From Comamonadaceae bacterium (GTDB taxonomy: Bacteria; Pseudomonadota; Gammaproteobacteria; Burkholderiales; Burkholderiaceae), in the NCBI GenBank assembly GCA_947374535.1, contig CANCCJ010000036.1, positions 1 to 23,081 of the forward strand: a stretch of 23,081 bases of DNA. Direction: 5' to 3'. Shown here piece by piece: positions 8,161 through 14,421 of this stretch (position 1 is the first letter of the stretch; the number at the start of each line of letters is the position of its first letter). A program made the position numbers and the translations under genes. The notes beneath the pieces were generated by a model. It searched no databases and was not told the origin of the DNA. It saw only the letters and a program-made list of their open reading frames with translations.

Positions 8161-9621
8161 ATGATTTCACGCGAACCCACCCTTGAGCGATTGGCCATAG
8201 CCCGTCAACTGTTGTTAGAACCTTTCGGTTTAGACGAAACCGATTTGGCCAAAACATTGGCCGAAATCAAAGCACATAAAGTCGACGAAGCAGATTTGTA
8301 CTTTCAGTACACCCGTGCTGAGGGCTGGAGTTTGGAAGAAGGCATTGTCAAAACCGGCTCTTTCAGCATTGACCAAGGTGTTGGCGTGCGCGCCGTGAGT
8401 GGCGAGAAAACCGCCTTCGCCTATTCCGACGATATTTCCAAAGCTTCTTTGCTTGACGCTGCACGCACCGTGCGTTCGATTGGCGCAGCTGCCAAAGGTG
8501 GGCGTGTCAAAGTGCCGACCCGCAAAGTGGCTGCCAGCCGTTCGCTCTATGGCGGCTTGGATCCGATTGCGTCGCTTAACAGCACCGAAAAAGTCGAATT
8601 ACTGGGTCGCATCGAACAAATGGCCCGTGCCAAAGACCCCCGCGTGGTCCAAGTCATGGCCGGCTTGGCCAGTGAATACGATGTGGTGATGGTGGTGCGC
8701 GCTGACGGTACCTTGGCGGCCGATGTGCGACCCCTCGTGCGTTTGAGCGTGACGGTGATTGCCGAACAAAATGGCCGTCGCGAAGTGGGGTCAGCCGGCG
8801 GCGGTGGCCGTTTTGGGCTTGACCATTTTGATGATGCGCTGGCGCAAAGCTATGTCGACGAAGCCGTGCATTGCGCGCTCACCAACCTCGACGCGCGACC
8901 CGCGCCTGCAGGCGAGATGAGCGTGGTCTTGGGCCCAGGCTGGCCTGGCATCTTGTTGCATGAGGCGATTGGCCATGGCTTGGAGGGCGACTTCAACCGC
9001 AAAGGCTCTAGCGCATTCAGCGGCCGCATTGGCCAACGCGTAGCCGCCAAAGGCGTGACCGTGTTAGACGACGGCACCATTCCAGACCGCCGTGGTTCGC
9101 TCAATGTGGACGACGAAGGCAACCCCAGCCAACGCAATGTGTTGATTGAAGACGGCATCTTGAAGGGCTACATCCAAGACGGCATGAATGCCCGCTTGAT
9201 GGGGGTCAAGCCTACAGGCAACGGTCGCCGCGAGAGTTATGCGCACGTGCCGATGCCACGTATGACCAATACCTATATGTTGGGTGGTGACAAGTCGCCA
9301 GAAGAAATTGTGTCCAGCCTTAAAAAGGGCTTGTACGCCGTGAACTTCGGTGGCGGCCAAGTGGATATCACCTCGGGCAAATTTGTGTTTTCTACGTCTC
9401 TGGCGTATTGGGTGGAGAACGGCAAGATTCAATATCCCGTCAAAGGCGCGACCTTGGTAGGCAATGGCCCTGATGCCTTGACTCGCGTGAGCTTGATCGG
9501 CAACGACATGAAGCTCGACCCTGGTGTGGGCACCTGCGGCAAAGAAGGCCAAAGCGTGCCGGTAGGTGTGGGCCAGCCGACCTTGCGTATCGATGGTTTG
9601 ACTGTCGGAGGGACAGCCTAA
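8161..9621 (+). CDS. tldD: Metalloprotease TldD
   Basis: TldD is the catalytic half of the TldD/TldE (PmbA) zinc protease heterodimer. In enterobacteria this is known for microcin B17 maturation and CcdA degradation; in other bacteria it is a general peptidase for small unfolded peptides. The 486-residue length is normal. The metal site HEAIGHGLEGD (His267, Glu268, His271) and the C-terminal Cys-containing segment GTCGKEGQSVPVGVGQPTLRI are both intact, so this is TldD and not the inactive TldE paralogue. The partner tldE/pmbA is not in the window. A weak 6-bp stem (ATCGCT/AGCGAT, 9624-9645) follows the stop. Confidence 0.96.
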   Translation: MISREPTLERLAIARQLLLEPFGLDETDLAKTLAEIKAHKVDEADLYFQYTRAEGWSLEEGIVKTGSFSIDQGVGVRAVSGEKTAFAYSDDISKASLLDAARTVRSIGAAAKGGRVKVPTRKVAASRSLYGGLDPIASLNSTEKVELLGRIEQMARAKDPRVVQVMAGLASEYDVVMVVRADGTLAADVRPLVRLSVTVIAEQNGRREVGSAGGGGRFGLDHFDDALAQSYVDEAVHCALTNLDARPAPAGEMSVVLGPGWPGILLHEAIGHGLEGDFNRKGSSAFSGRIGQRVAAKGVTVLDDGTIPDRRGSLNVDDEGNPSQRNVLIEDGILKGYIQDGMNARLMGVKPTGNGRRESYAHVPMPRMTNTYMLGGDKSPEEIVSSLKKGLYAVNFGGGQVDITSGKFVFSTSLAYWVENGKIQYPVKGATLVGNGPDALTRVSLIGNDMKLDPGVGTCGKEGQSVPVGVGQPTLRIDGLTVGGTA

Positions 9622-9623
9622 CC

Positions 9624-9648
9624 ATCGCTCGTAAACCCTAGCGATTTG
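9624..9648 (+). terminator. Weak candidate terminator after tldD
   Basis: Arms ATCGCT (9624-9629) and AGCGAT (9640-9645) pair perfectly around a 10-base loop and are followed by only TTG. The poor T-tract makes an intrinsic terminator uncertain; it separates tldD from the DAHP synthase leader. Confidence 0.3.
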
Positions 9649-9671
9649 TCAGCAAACTGCCAGATTGCCTG

Positions 9672-9680
9672 TGCTACATT
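9672..9680 (+). promoter_or_regulatory. Candidate extended -10 promoter of the DAHP synthase leader
   Basis: TGC followed by TACATT fits the extended -10 form (TGn before the hexamer), which can work without a -35 box. No good -35 hexamer lies 16-18 bases upstream; a TTGTCA at 9646-9651 is 23 bases away, too far for a normal promoter. The leader-peptide ATG is 7 bases downstream, so transcription would start at or beside it. Confidence 0.4.
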
Positions 9681-9687
9681 CCAATCT

Positions 9688-9756
9688 ATGAGTTGTAACC
9701 GTTTTTATTTTGCTTACTTTTTTATCTCACGCCCCCACGGCGGTCGAGAGATCTGA
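9688..9756 (+). CDS. Phe/Tyr-rich attenuator leader peptide (22 aa)
   Basis: The short ORF encodes MSCNRFYFAYFFISRPHGGR followed by EI and a TGA stop. Residues 6-12 are F-Y-F-A-Y-F-F: six of seven are Phe or Tyr, far above chance and the hallmark of attenuator leader peptides (compare the E. coli pheA and pheST leaders). The downstream gene makes DAHP, the first precursor of exactly these amino acids. A perfect terminator stem lies 31 bases after the stop, and the Gly-Gly codons of the ORF can pair with its 5' arm. There is no Shine-Dalgarno sequence; a -10-like TACATT 7 bases upstream suggests leaderless translation. The peptide itself likely has no function apart from being translated. Confidence 0.85.
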   Translation: MSCNRFYFAYFFISRPHGGREI

Positions 9757-9795
9757 ACGTAGCCCAAGCGCTCTGAACTCCCAAACCAACCGCCG
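9738..9795 (+). promoter_or_regulatory. Predicted antiterminator pairing of the attenuator
   Basis: CGGCGGT (9738-9744) is exactly complementary to ACCGCCG (9789-9795), the main part of the terminator 5' arm. The pairing gives 7 contiguous base pairs, mostly G-C. The upstream strand lies 14 bases after the last Phe codon. A ribosome stalled on the Phe/Tyr codons would leave it free, while one that reaches the TGA at 9754-9756 would cover it. This is the classical layout for amino-acid-dependent attenuation. Pairing is seen in the sequence; its use is inferred. Confidence 0.7.
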
Positions 9796-9817
9796 GACCC
9801 CCGGCGGTTTTTTTTTT
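9788..9817 (+). terminator. Attenuator terminator upstream of the DAHP synthase gene
   Basis: Arms AACCGCCGG (9788-9796) and CCGGCGGTT (9801-9809) pair perfectly over 9 bp around an ACCC loop. They run directly into ten consecutive T residues (9808-9817). This is the strongest intrinsic terminator in the window. It lies between the leader peptide and the ATG at 9860 of a gene on the same strand, so it must act as a conditional terminator or as the end of a short leader transcript. Confidence 0.93.
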
Positions 9818-9859
9818 GCCGAATTTACAAACCACTTTTTCAAACTTCAGGACGAGACC

Positions 9860-10969
9860 ATGAAAACCAACACCAGTTATCCAAGCCACGTTGAAAACAC
9901 CAGTCAAACCGACGATCAACGTATCAAGGACATCACCGTGCTGCCTCCTCCCGAACATTTGATTCGCTTCTTTCCCATTCAGGGCACGCCCGTGGAGAAG
10001 CTGATCACGCAAACGCGCAAGACCATCCACAACATCATGCATGGCACAGACGACCGCCTGTTAGTGGTGATTGGCCCTTGCTCCATCCATGATCCCGCTG
10101 CTGCGATTGACTACGCACGCCGCTTGCAACCGCTGCGCGAAAAATACGCCGACACCTTGGAAATCGTGATGCGCGTCTACTTCGAAAAACCACGCACGAC
10201 GGTGGGATGGAAGGGTTTGATCAACGACCCTTACTTGGACGAGAGCTACCGCATCGACGAAGGCTTGCGCATTGCACGCCAGTTGCTGATTGAAATCAAC
10301 CGCCTTGGGCTTCCTGCGGGCAGCGAGTTCTTAGACGCCATCAGCCCGCAATACATTGGCGACCTGATTTCCTGGGGCGCGATTGGTGCGCGAACCACCG
10401 AGAGCCAAGTGCACCGTGAATTGGCTTCGGGCATTTCTGCGCCTATTGGCTTCAAAAATGGCACCGATGGCAACATCAAAATCGCGACCGATGCGATTCA
10501 AGCCGCTGCGGGTGGTCACCACTTTTTGTCAATTCACAAAAATGGCCAAGTGGCGATCGTGCAAACCTCGGGCAACAAAGATTGCCACGTCATCTTGCGC
10601 GGCGGTAAAACGCCCAACTACGATGCAGCCAGCGTGACTGCAGCTTGCGAAGAATTGGCCAAAGCCAAGTTGCCAGCCACCTTGATGGTGGATTGCAGCC
10701 ATGCCAACAGCAGCAAGCAGCACGAGCGTCAGTTGGTGGTGGCCCGTGACATCGCCGAGCAAATCAGCGGTGGTTCAAACCAAGTATTCGGTGTGATGAT
10801 TGAGAGCCACATTCACGGTGGTGCGCAGAAGTTCACGCCAGGCAAGGATGATGTGTCGCAGTTGGAATACGGCAAGAGCATCACCGACGCGTGTTTGGAT
10901 TGGGATGACTCGGTGGCTTCGTTGGACGTGTTGTCTAACGCTGTGGCGGCGCGTCGCAAGCGCTTGTAA
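9860..10969 (+). CDS. aroG: 3-deoxy-7-phosphoheptulonate (DAHP) synthase, class I
   Basis: This enzyme condenses phosphoenolpyruvate and erythrose 4-phosphate, the first step of the shikimate pathway, in the cytoplasm. The 369-residue protein is a class I (AroF/G/H type) synthase. Motifs include GPCSIHDP (72-79), YFEKPRTTVGWKGLINDP, GFKNGTDGNIKIA, HVILRGGKTPNYD, VDCSHANSSKQHERQ and MIESHIHGGAQ. Which isozyme (Phe- or Tyr-sensitive) cannot be told from the sequence by eye, so the symbol is tentative. The frame is open upstream to 9710, but that stretch runs through the leader peptide and terminator. ATG 9860 has an AGGA Shine-Dalgarno sequence 7 bases upstream and begins the conserved protein. 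Expression is probably controlled by the upstream Phe/Tyr attenuator. Confidence 0.95.
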   Translation: MKTNTSYPSHVENTSQTDDQRIKDITVLPPPEHLIRFFPIQGTPVEKLITQTRKTIHNIMHGTDDRLLVVIGPCSIHDPAAAIDYARRLQPLREKYADTLEIVMRVYFEKPRTTVGWKGLINDPYLDESYRIDEGLRIARQLLIEINRLGLPAGSEFLDAISPQYIGDLISWGAIGARTTESQVHRELASGISAPIGFKNGTDGNIKIATDAIQAAAGGHHFLSIHKNGQVAIVQTSGNKDCHVILRGGKTPNYDAASVTAACEELAKAKLPATLMVDCSHANSSKQHERQLVVARDIAEQISGGSNQVFGVMIESHIHGGAQKFTPGKDDVSQLEYGKSITDACLDWDDSVASLDVLSNAVAARRKRL

Positions 10970-10982
10970 TTCTTGGTTGATT

Positions 10983-11014
10983 CGGAGCTGGGTCGGTTTG
11001 ACCTAGCTTCGTTT
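10983..11014 (+). terminator. Candidate terminator of the DAHP synthase gene
   Basis: Arms CGGAGCTGGGTC (10983-10994) and GACCTAGCTTCG (11000-11011) pair over 12 bp with two G-U pairs around a GGTTT loop, followed by TTT. The stem is strong but the T-tract is short. A second small stem (ACGCC/GGCGT, 11026-11043) followed by TTTTGTTGTT lies just downstream and could help. Confidence 0.55.
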
Positions 11015-11248
11015 CGATAACGGATACGCCGCGATCTTGGCGTTTTGTTGTTCGGAAGATTTCGTGCAAACAGTTGAGTGTCTACATCGCCAAACTGCGA
11101 AGCAGGAGCAAGCTCTTAAAACGTCTCAATGGCTCACTCTCAGCACGCAGAGTGGTCAGTGCCTGATACGGCGCCATCACGGCCCCGCTGGGACGTTAAG
11201 CCGTGTCAGGTGCTGGCCGCTCTGTGTGCGTGCGAAAGAAGATAAAAG
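11015..11248. other. Non-coding gap with several inverted repeats; possible structured RNA
   Basis: No gene is recognisable between the DAHP synthase terminator and the mpl stop. Several stems are visible: ACGCC/GGCGT (11026-11043), TTGGCG/CGCCAA (11037-11093), CACTCT/AGAGTG around an 8-base loop (11135-11154), and a long CCTGATACGGC/GCCGTGTCAGG pair (11162-11172 with 11200-11210, one G-U). GCACGCA (11143-11149) can alternatively pair with TGCGTGC (11227-11233). The sequence does not match tmRNA, RNase P RNA, SRP RNA or 6S RNA as I know them. An 81-codon open frame here (11037-11282) has no protein-like character. It could be a small RNA, a 3' UTR structure, or decayed sequence. Confidence 0.3.
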
Positions 11249-12691
11249 TTACTTAGCCAAAGCAGTCAACAACTTCGCGTGAATCCCACCAAAGCCACCA
11301 TTGCTCATACACAGCACATGGTCACCGGCCTGCGCTACAGCTACGACTTGCGCAATGATGTCATCAACAGAACCCGCCACAGACGCACGCGCGCCCATGG
11401 GTGACAAAGCCTCCACAGCATTCCAGTCCAAACCACCCGAATGGCAAAACGCGAGGTCAGTATCTTCCAAGCTCCAAGGCAGCTGAGCCTTCATCGTGCC
11501 CAGCTTCATGGTGTTGCTGCGCGGCTCGAACACGGCCAAGATGCGGGCGCTGGGGCCTACTTTGCGGCGCAGACCATCGACGGTGGTTCGAATGGCGGTG
11601 GGGTGGTGTGCGAAGTCGTCGTAGACCGTGATGTCGCCACCTGAGCGTGCCACAGTGCCGCGCACTTCCATGCGGCGGCGCACATTTTGAAACTCGGTCA
11701 ACGAAGCGGCGGCTTTGGCGGGTGAAACGTCCAAGTGCTCGGCGGCGGCAATCGCCGCCAAGGCATTGAGTTGGTTATGCACGCCCGTGATGTCCCATTG
11801 CACGCGGCCCACCTCTTGGCCATGGTGCAGCACGGCAAAGTTATCGGGCTCACCTTGGACGGACCAACCGTCGGGGCATTTTGCGTCGGCGCTCACGCCG
11901 AACTTGGCGATGCCGCTCCAGCAGCCTTGGTCCAGCACGCGTTGCAAGCTGTCTTCATCCGCGTTCACCACCACGCGGCCGCTGCCTGGCACGGTGCGTA
12001 CCAAGTGATGGAACTGGCGTTCGATGGCGGCAAGGTTGTCAAAGATGTCAGCGTGGTCGAATTCGAGGTTGTTCAGAATGGCCGTGCGCGGGTGGTAGTG
12101 CACAAACTTGCTGCGCTTGTCGAAGAAGGCGGTGTCGTACTCGTCTGCCTCGATCACAAAGGGGGTGCGCTTGTGCTCGGCCACGTCGGTCACGGAGCTC
12201 AAGCGGCCCAAACGAGCGGAGACGCCAAAGTTCATGGGCACGCCGCCGACCAAGAAGCCTGGCTCTAAGCCAGCCGCTTGAAGAATCCAAGTGAGCATGG
12301 AGGTGGTGGTGGTTTTGCCGTGCGTACCCGCAACCGCCAGGACGTGGCGGGGTTGGCTGGGGTGGTGCAGCACGTGTTCGGCCAGCCATTGCGGGCCGCT
12401 GGTGTAGGTGGCACCGCTTTCCAAAATGGCTTCCATCAGCGGAAATTTGGGTGAACCGTTCGCCAAGCGGGCGCGTGATACGACGTTGCCAATCACGTAC
12501 ACATCGGGCTTGAGGCGCATTTGGTCGGCGTCAAAGCCTTCGATCAATTCAATGCCGAGGCTGCGCAGCTGGTCGCTCATAGGCGGGTACACGCCCGCAT
12601 CGCAACCCGTCACCTTGTGGCCCGCTTCACGCGCCAACGCAGCCAGTCCACCCATGAACGTGCCGCAAATTCCCAAAATATGTATGTGCAT
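11249..12691 (-). CDS. mpl: UDP-N-acetylmuramate:L-Ala-gamma-D-Glu-meso-DAP ligase Mpl
   Basis: Mpl reattaches the tripeptide recovered from old peptidoglycan to UDP-MurNAc, a cytoplasmic wall-recycling step. The 480-residue protein is a Mur ligase. It has an N-terminal Rossmann-like start MHIHILGICGTFMGGLAALAREAGH, then the ATP loop AGTHGKTTTTSM (about residues 121-132), EADEYDTAFFDKRSKF, and a C-terminal domain with DDFAHHPTAIRTTVDGLR. GICGTFMGG and EADEYDTAFFDKRSKF are typical of Mpl rather than MurC. Upstream, TAAAAT lies 6 bases before the ATG (12698-12703), suggesting a leaderless mRNA. It is divergent from the gene at 12765 and converges on the DAHP synthase gene. Confidence 0.95.
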   Translation of the reverse strand: MHIHILGICGTFMGGLAALAREAGHKVTGCDAGVYPPMSDQLRSLGIELIEGFDADQMRLKPDVYVIGNVVSRARLANGSPKFPLMEAILESGATYTSGPQWLAEHVLHHPSQPRHVLAVAGTHGKTTTTSMLTWILQAAGLEPGFLVGGVPMNFGVSARLGRLSSVTDVAEHKRTPFVIEADEYDTAFFDKRSKFVHYHPRTAILNNLEFDHADIFDNLAAIERQFHHLVRTVPGSGRVVVNADEDSLQRVLDQGCWSGIAKFGVSADAKCPDGWSVQGEPDNFAVLHHGQEVGRVQWDITGVHNQLNALAAIAAAEHLDVSPAKAAASLTEFQNVRRRMEVRGTVARSGGDITVYDDFAHHPTAIRTTVDGLRRKVGPSARILAVFEPRSNTMKLGTMKAQLPWSLEDTDLAFCHSGGLDWNAVEALSPMGARASVAGSVDDIIAQVVAVAQAGDHVLCMSNGGFGGIHAKLLTALAK

Positions 12692-12697
12692 GGGCCC

Positions 12698-12703
12698 ATT
12701 TTA
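12698..12703 (-). promoter_or_regulatory. Candidate -10 box for mpl (leaderless)
   Basis: On the minus strand TAAAAT (5 of 6 matches to the -10 consensus) is followed by GGGCCC and the ATG, a 6-base spacing. No Shine-Dalgarno sequence fits between them and no clear -35 box is seen. Confidence 0.45.
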
Positions 12704-12764
12704 GGAGGGTGTATCGCGCCTTTTCGTGCGTCGCGCCCGCTAGAGCCTCACAATCACTCTCTAT

Positions 12765-13355
12765 ATGAATACGGTTCAAGAAGAAATTGCCGCCACCGCC
12801 GCACGCATGGTGGTTGAAGAAGGCCTGGAATACGGCCCCGCCAAGCGCCGTGCGGTAAAGCAACTGGGCTTGAACGCCCGTGCACAGCTGCCCAATAACG
12901 ACCAAGTGGAAGACGCCGTGCGCGAGTATCTCGATCTGTTTTGCGCCGATACGCAGCCCGCTGAGTTGGCGGCTTTGCGCGAGCTGGCTGCTGAGTGGAT
13001 GGCACGCATGGCTGCTTTCAGGCCGCATTTGGGCGGGGCTGTATGGCGGGGTACGGCTACTGCGTTGTCGGATATTTACCTGCAGTTGTTTTGTGATGAC
13101 CCCAAATCCGCAGAAATTAGCCTCATTGACCATGATGTTCGCTACGAGGTCAGCACGGTTCAAGGTTTCCAAGGGGAGGCTGTGGATGCTCTGAGCGTCT
13201 TGTGTCGCTGTCCTGGCTTTGCGCAACGCGTGCTGGTGCATTTGATGATTTATGACTTGGATGACCTGCGAGGTGCTTTGAAACCAGACAGCCAAGGTCG
13301 AACACAACGCGGCGATTTGGCGGCATTAAAAAGATTGATGAAGGATGTTGAATGA
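12765..13355 (+). CDS. Conserved-looking protein of unknown function
   Basis: I do not recognise this 196-residue soluble protein with confidence. The N-terminus is helical and acidic/basic mixed (MNTVQEEIAATAARMVVEEG). The middle contains VWRGTATALSDIYLQLFCDD and EISLIDHDVRYEV. The glycine followed by an acidic-hydrophobic pattern vaguely recalls nucleotidyltransferase folds, but this is weak. No signal peptide or membrane segment is seen. Its stop overlaps the start of the thioredoxin gene by 4 bases (ATGA), so the two are translationally coupled. It is divergent from mpl with 73 bases between starts. A CACAAT hexamer (12749-12754) may be its -10 box. Coding is supported by length, coupling and lack of a competing frame. 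Confidence 0.8.
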   Translation: MNTVQEEIAATAARMVVEEGLEYGPAKRRAVKQLGLNARAQLPNNDQVEDAVREYLDLFCADTQPAELAALRELAAEWMARMAAFRPHLGGAVWRGTATALSDIYLQLFCDDPKSAEISLIDHDVRYEVSTVQGFQGEAVDALSVLCRCPGFAQRVLVHLMIYDLDDLRGALKPDSQGRTQRGDLAALKRLMKDVE

Positions 13356-13879
13356 CATTGACTGTAAATAGGCGCACGTCCATGTATGCAGGGGTGGCTA
13401 CTTTGGCAGCCTTGGCCGGTATTGGTGTGGCTTGGCGGCGTTACGAGGCCGGCACGATGTCGCCGGATGCAATGCAGGCTTTGTGGTCTGCTGAGTTTGA
13501 TGCACCCACGGGCGAGCCTTTGCGTGTACGTGGTTTTCAGGGCCGCCCCTTGGTGATCAACTTTTGGGCTACTTGGTGTGCACCATGTGTGGAAGAAATG
13601 CCCTTAATTGATGCCTTCTATCAGCAAAATAAACAAAAAGGCTGGCTAGTTCTTGGGTTGGCCATTGATCAGCCTAGCCGCGTGCGTCAATTTTTGCACC
13701 AGTTTCCTGTCGAATATGCCATTGGTTTGGCCGGATTAGATGGCACGGAGTTGGCTAAAAAGTTGGGCAACGAGGCAGGGGGGCTGCCATTTACGGTGGT
13801 GTTGGATGCGCAAGGGCGTTTGATTCAGAGAAAACTAGGTAAATTAACGCCAGAAGAGATCAAAAACTGGGCTCGGTAA
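13352..13879 (+). CDS. TlpA/ResA-like membrane-anchored thioredoxin
   Basis: This is a 175-residue thiol-disulfide oxidoreductase of the TlpA/ResA/DsbE type, predicted to face the periplasm from a single N-terminal membrane anchor (about residues 11-28). The active site is WCAPC (Cys76 and Cys79) after the strand PLVINFWAT, and the cis-Pro loop is GGLPFT with Pro146. Such proteins reduce disulfides, for example during cytochrome c maturation, but no ccm genes are nearby, so the partner is unknown. The start overlaps the upstream stop by 4 bases and has AGGA 8 bases before it (13340-13343). In several related genomes an aroQ gene follows at this point; here only 72 bases separate it from accB. 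Confidence 0.92.
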   Translation: MTLTVNRRTSMYAGVATLAALAGIGVAWRRYEAGTMSPDAMQALWSAEFDAPTGEPLRVRGFQGRPLVINFWATWCAPCVEEMPLIDAFYQQNKQKGWLVLGLAIDQPSRVRQFLHQFPVEYAIGLAGLDGTELAKKLGNEAGGLPFTVVLDAQGRLIQRKLGKLTPEEIKNWAR

Positions 13880-13911
13880 GAAGATTCATTAGCCATTGAT
13901 CTGCGAATTGG

Positions 13912-13934
13912 TGTAAATTAGACCCTTATTTACA
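13912..13934. promoter_or_regulatory. Dyad upstream of accB
   Basis: TGTAAAT (13912-13918) and ATTTACA (13928-13934) form perfect 7-bp arms with a 9-base spacer, ending 6 bases before the accB Shine-Dalgarno sequence. It overlaps a possible -10 box TAAATT (13914-13919). An operator for a dimeric regulator or a small mRNA hairpin are both possible. Confidence 0.4.
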
Positions 13935-13951
13935 ACAAATAGGATGTAGTT

Positions 13952-14407
13952 ATGGATTTGCGAAAACTCAAGACGTTGATTGACTTGGTCTCTGACTCCA
14001 ATGTGTCTGAACTCGAAATCACCGAGGCAGAAGGCACGGTCCGTATCGTTAAGAGTGCACCAGCCCCTGTGGCGATGGTGACGCAAATGGCTGCACCCTT
14101 GGCCGTGGCCGCTCCTGTGGCTGCAGCACCAGTGCCTGCGGCAGCGGCCCCAGTGATCGAAGCTGCACCGGCTGGCCACACGGTCAAGTCACCCATGGTT
14201 GGTACCTTCTACCGTTCATCCAGCCCTGGTGCTAAATCGTTCGCTGAGGTGGGTCAACAAGTCAAAGAAGGCGACACCATCTGCATCATTGAAGCCATGA
14301 AGATCCTGAATGAGATCGAGGCTGACAAGTCCGGCACGATCACCAAGATCTTGGCTGAAAACGGTCAAGCAGTGGAATACGGCGCACCCCTGTTCATCAT
14401 TGAATAA
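13952..14407 (+). CDS. accB: Biotin carboxyl carrier protein of acetyl-CoA carboxylase
   Basis: AccB carries the biotin that shuttles CO2 between biotin carboxylase and carboxyltransferase in the first step of fatty-acid synthesis. The 151-residue protein has an N-terminal domain starting [20 protein letters not shown], an Ala/Pro-rich mobile linker (about residues 36-75), and a biotinyl domain. The domain contains [18 protein letters not shown] and the biotinylation motif EAMKI, with Lys117. ATG is preceded by AGGA at 7-base spacing (13941-13944). accC follows after 14 bases, the usual operon. The gene may have its own promoter in the 72-base gap before it, where a 7-bp dyad lies. Confidence 0.97.
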   Translation: MDLRKLKTLIDLVSDSNVSELEITEAEGTVRIVKSAPAPVAMVTQMAAPLAVAAPVAAAPVPAAAAPVIEAAPAGHTVKSPMVGTFYRSSSPGAKSFAEVGQQVKEGDTICIIEAMKILNEIEADKSGTITKILAENGQAVEYGAPLFIIE

Positions 14408-14421
14408 CAGGCGGGTTTTCC

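Noticed and set aside
9710..9859. Upstream in-frame extension of the DAHP synthase (50 extra residues)
   Set aside because: It runs through the leader peptide, terminator stem and T-run. The conserved protein begins at ATG 9860, which has a good Shine-Dalgarno sequence.
11037..11282. 81-codon open frame in the gap before mpl
   Set aside because: It overlaps the mpl 3' end and several stem-loops, has no Shine-Dalgarno sequence, and its composition is not protein-like.
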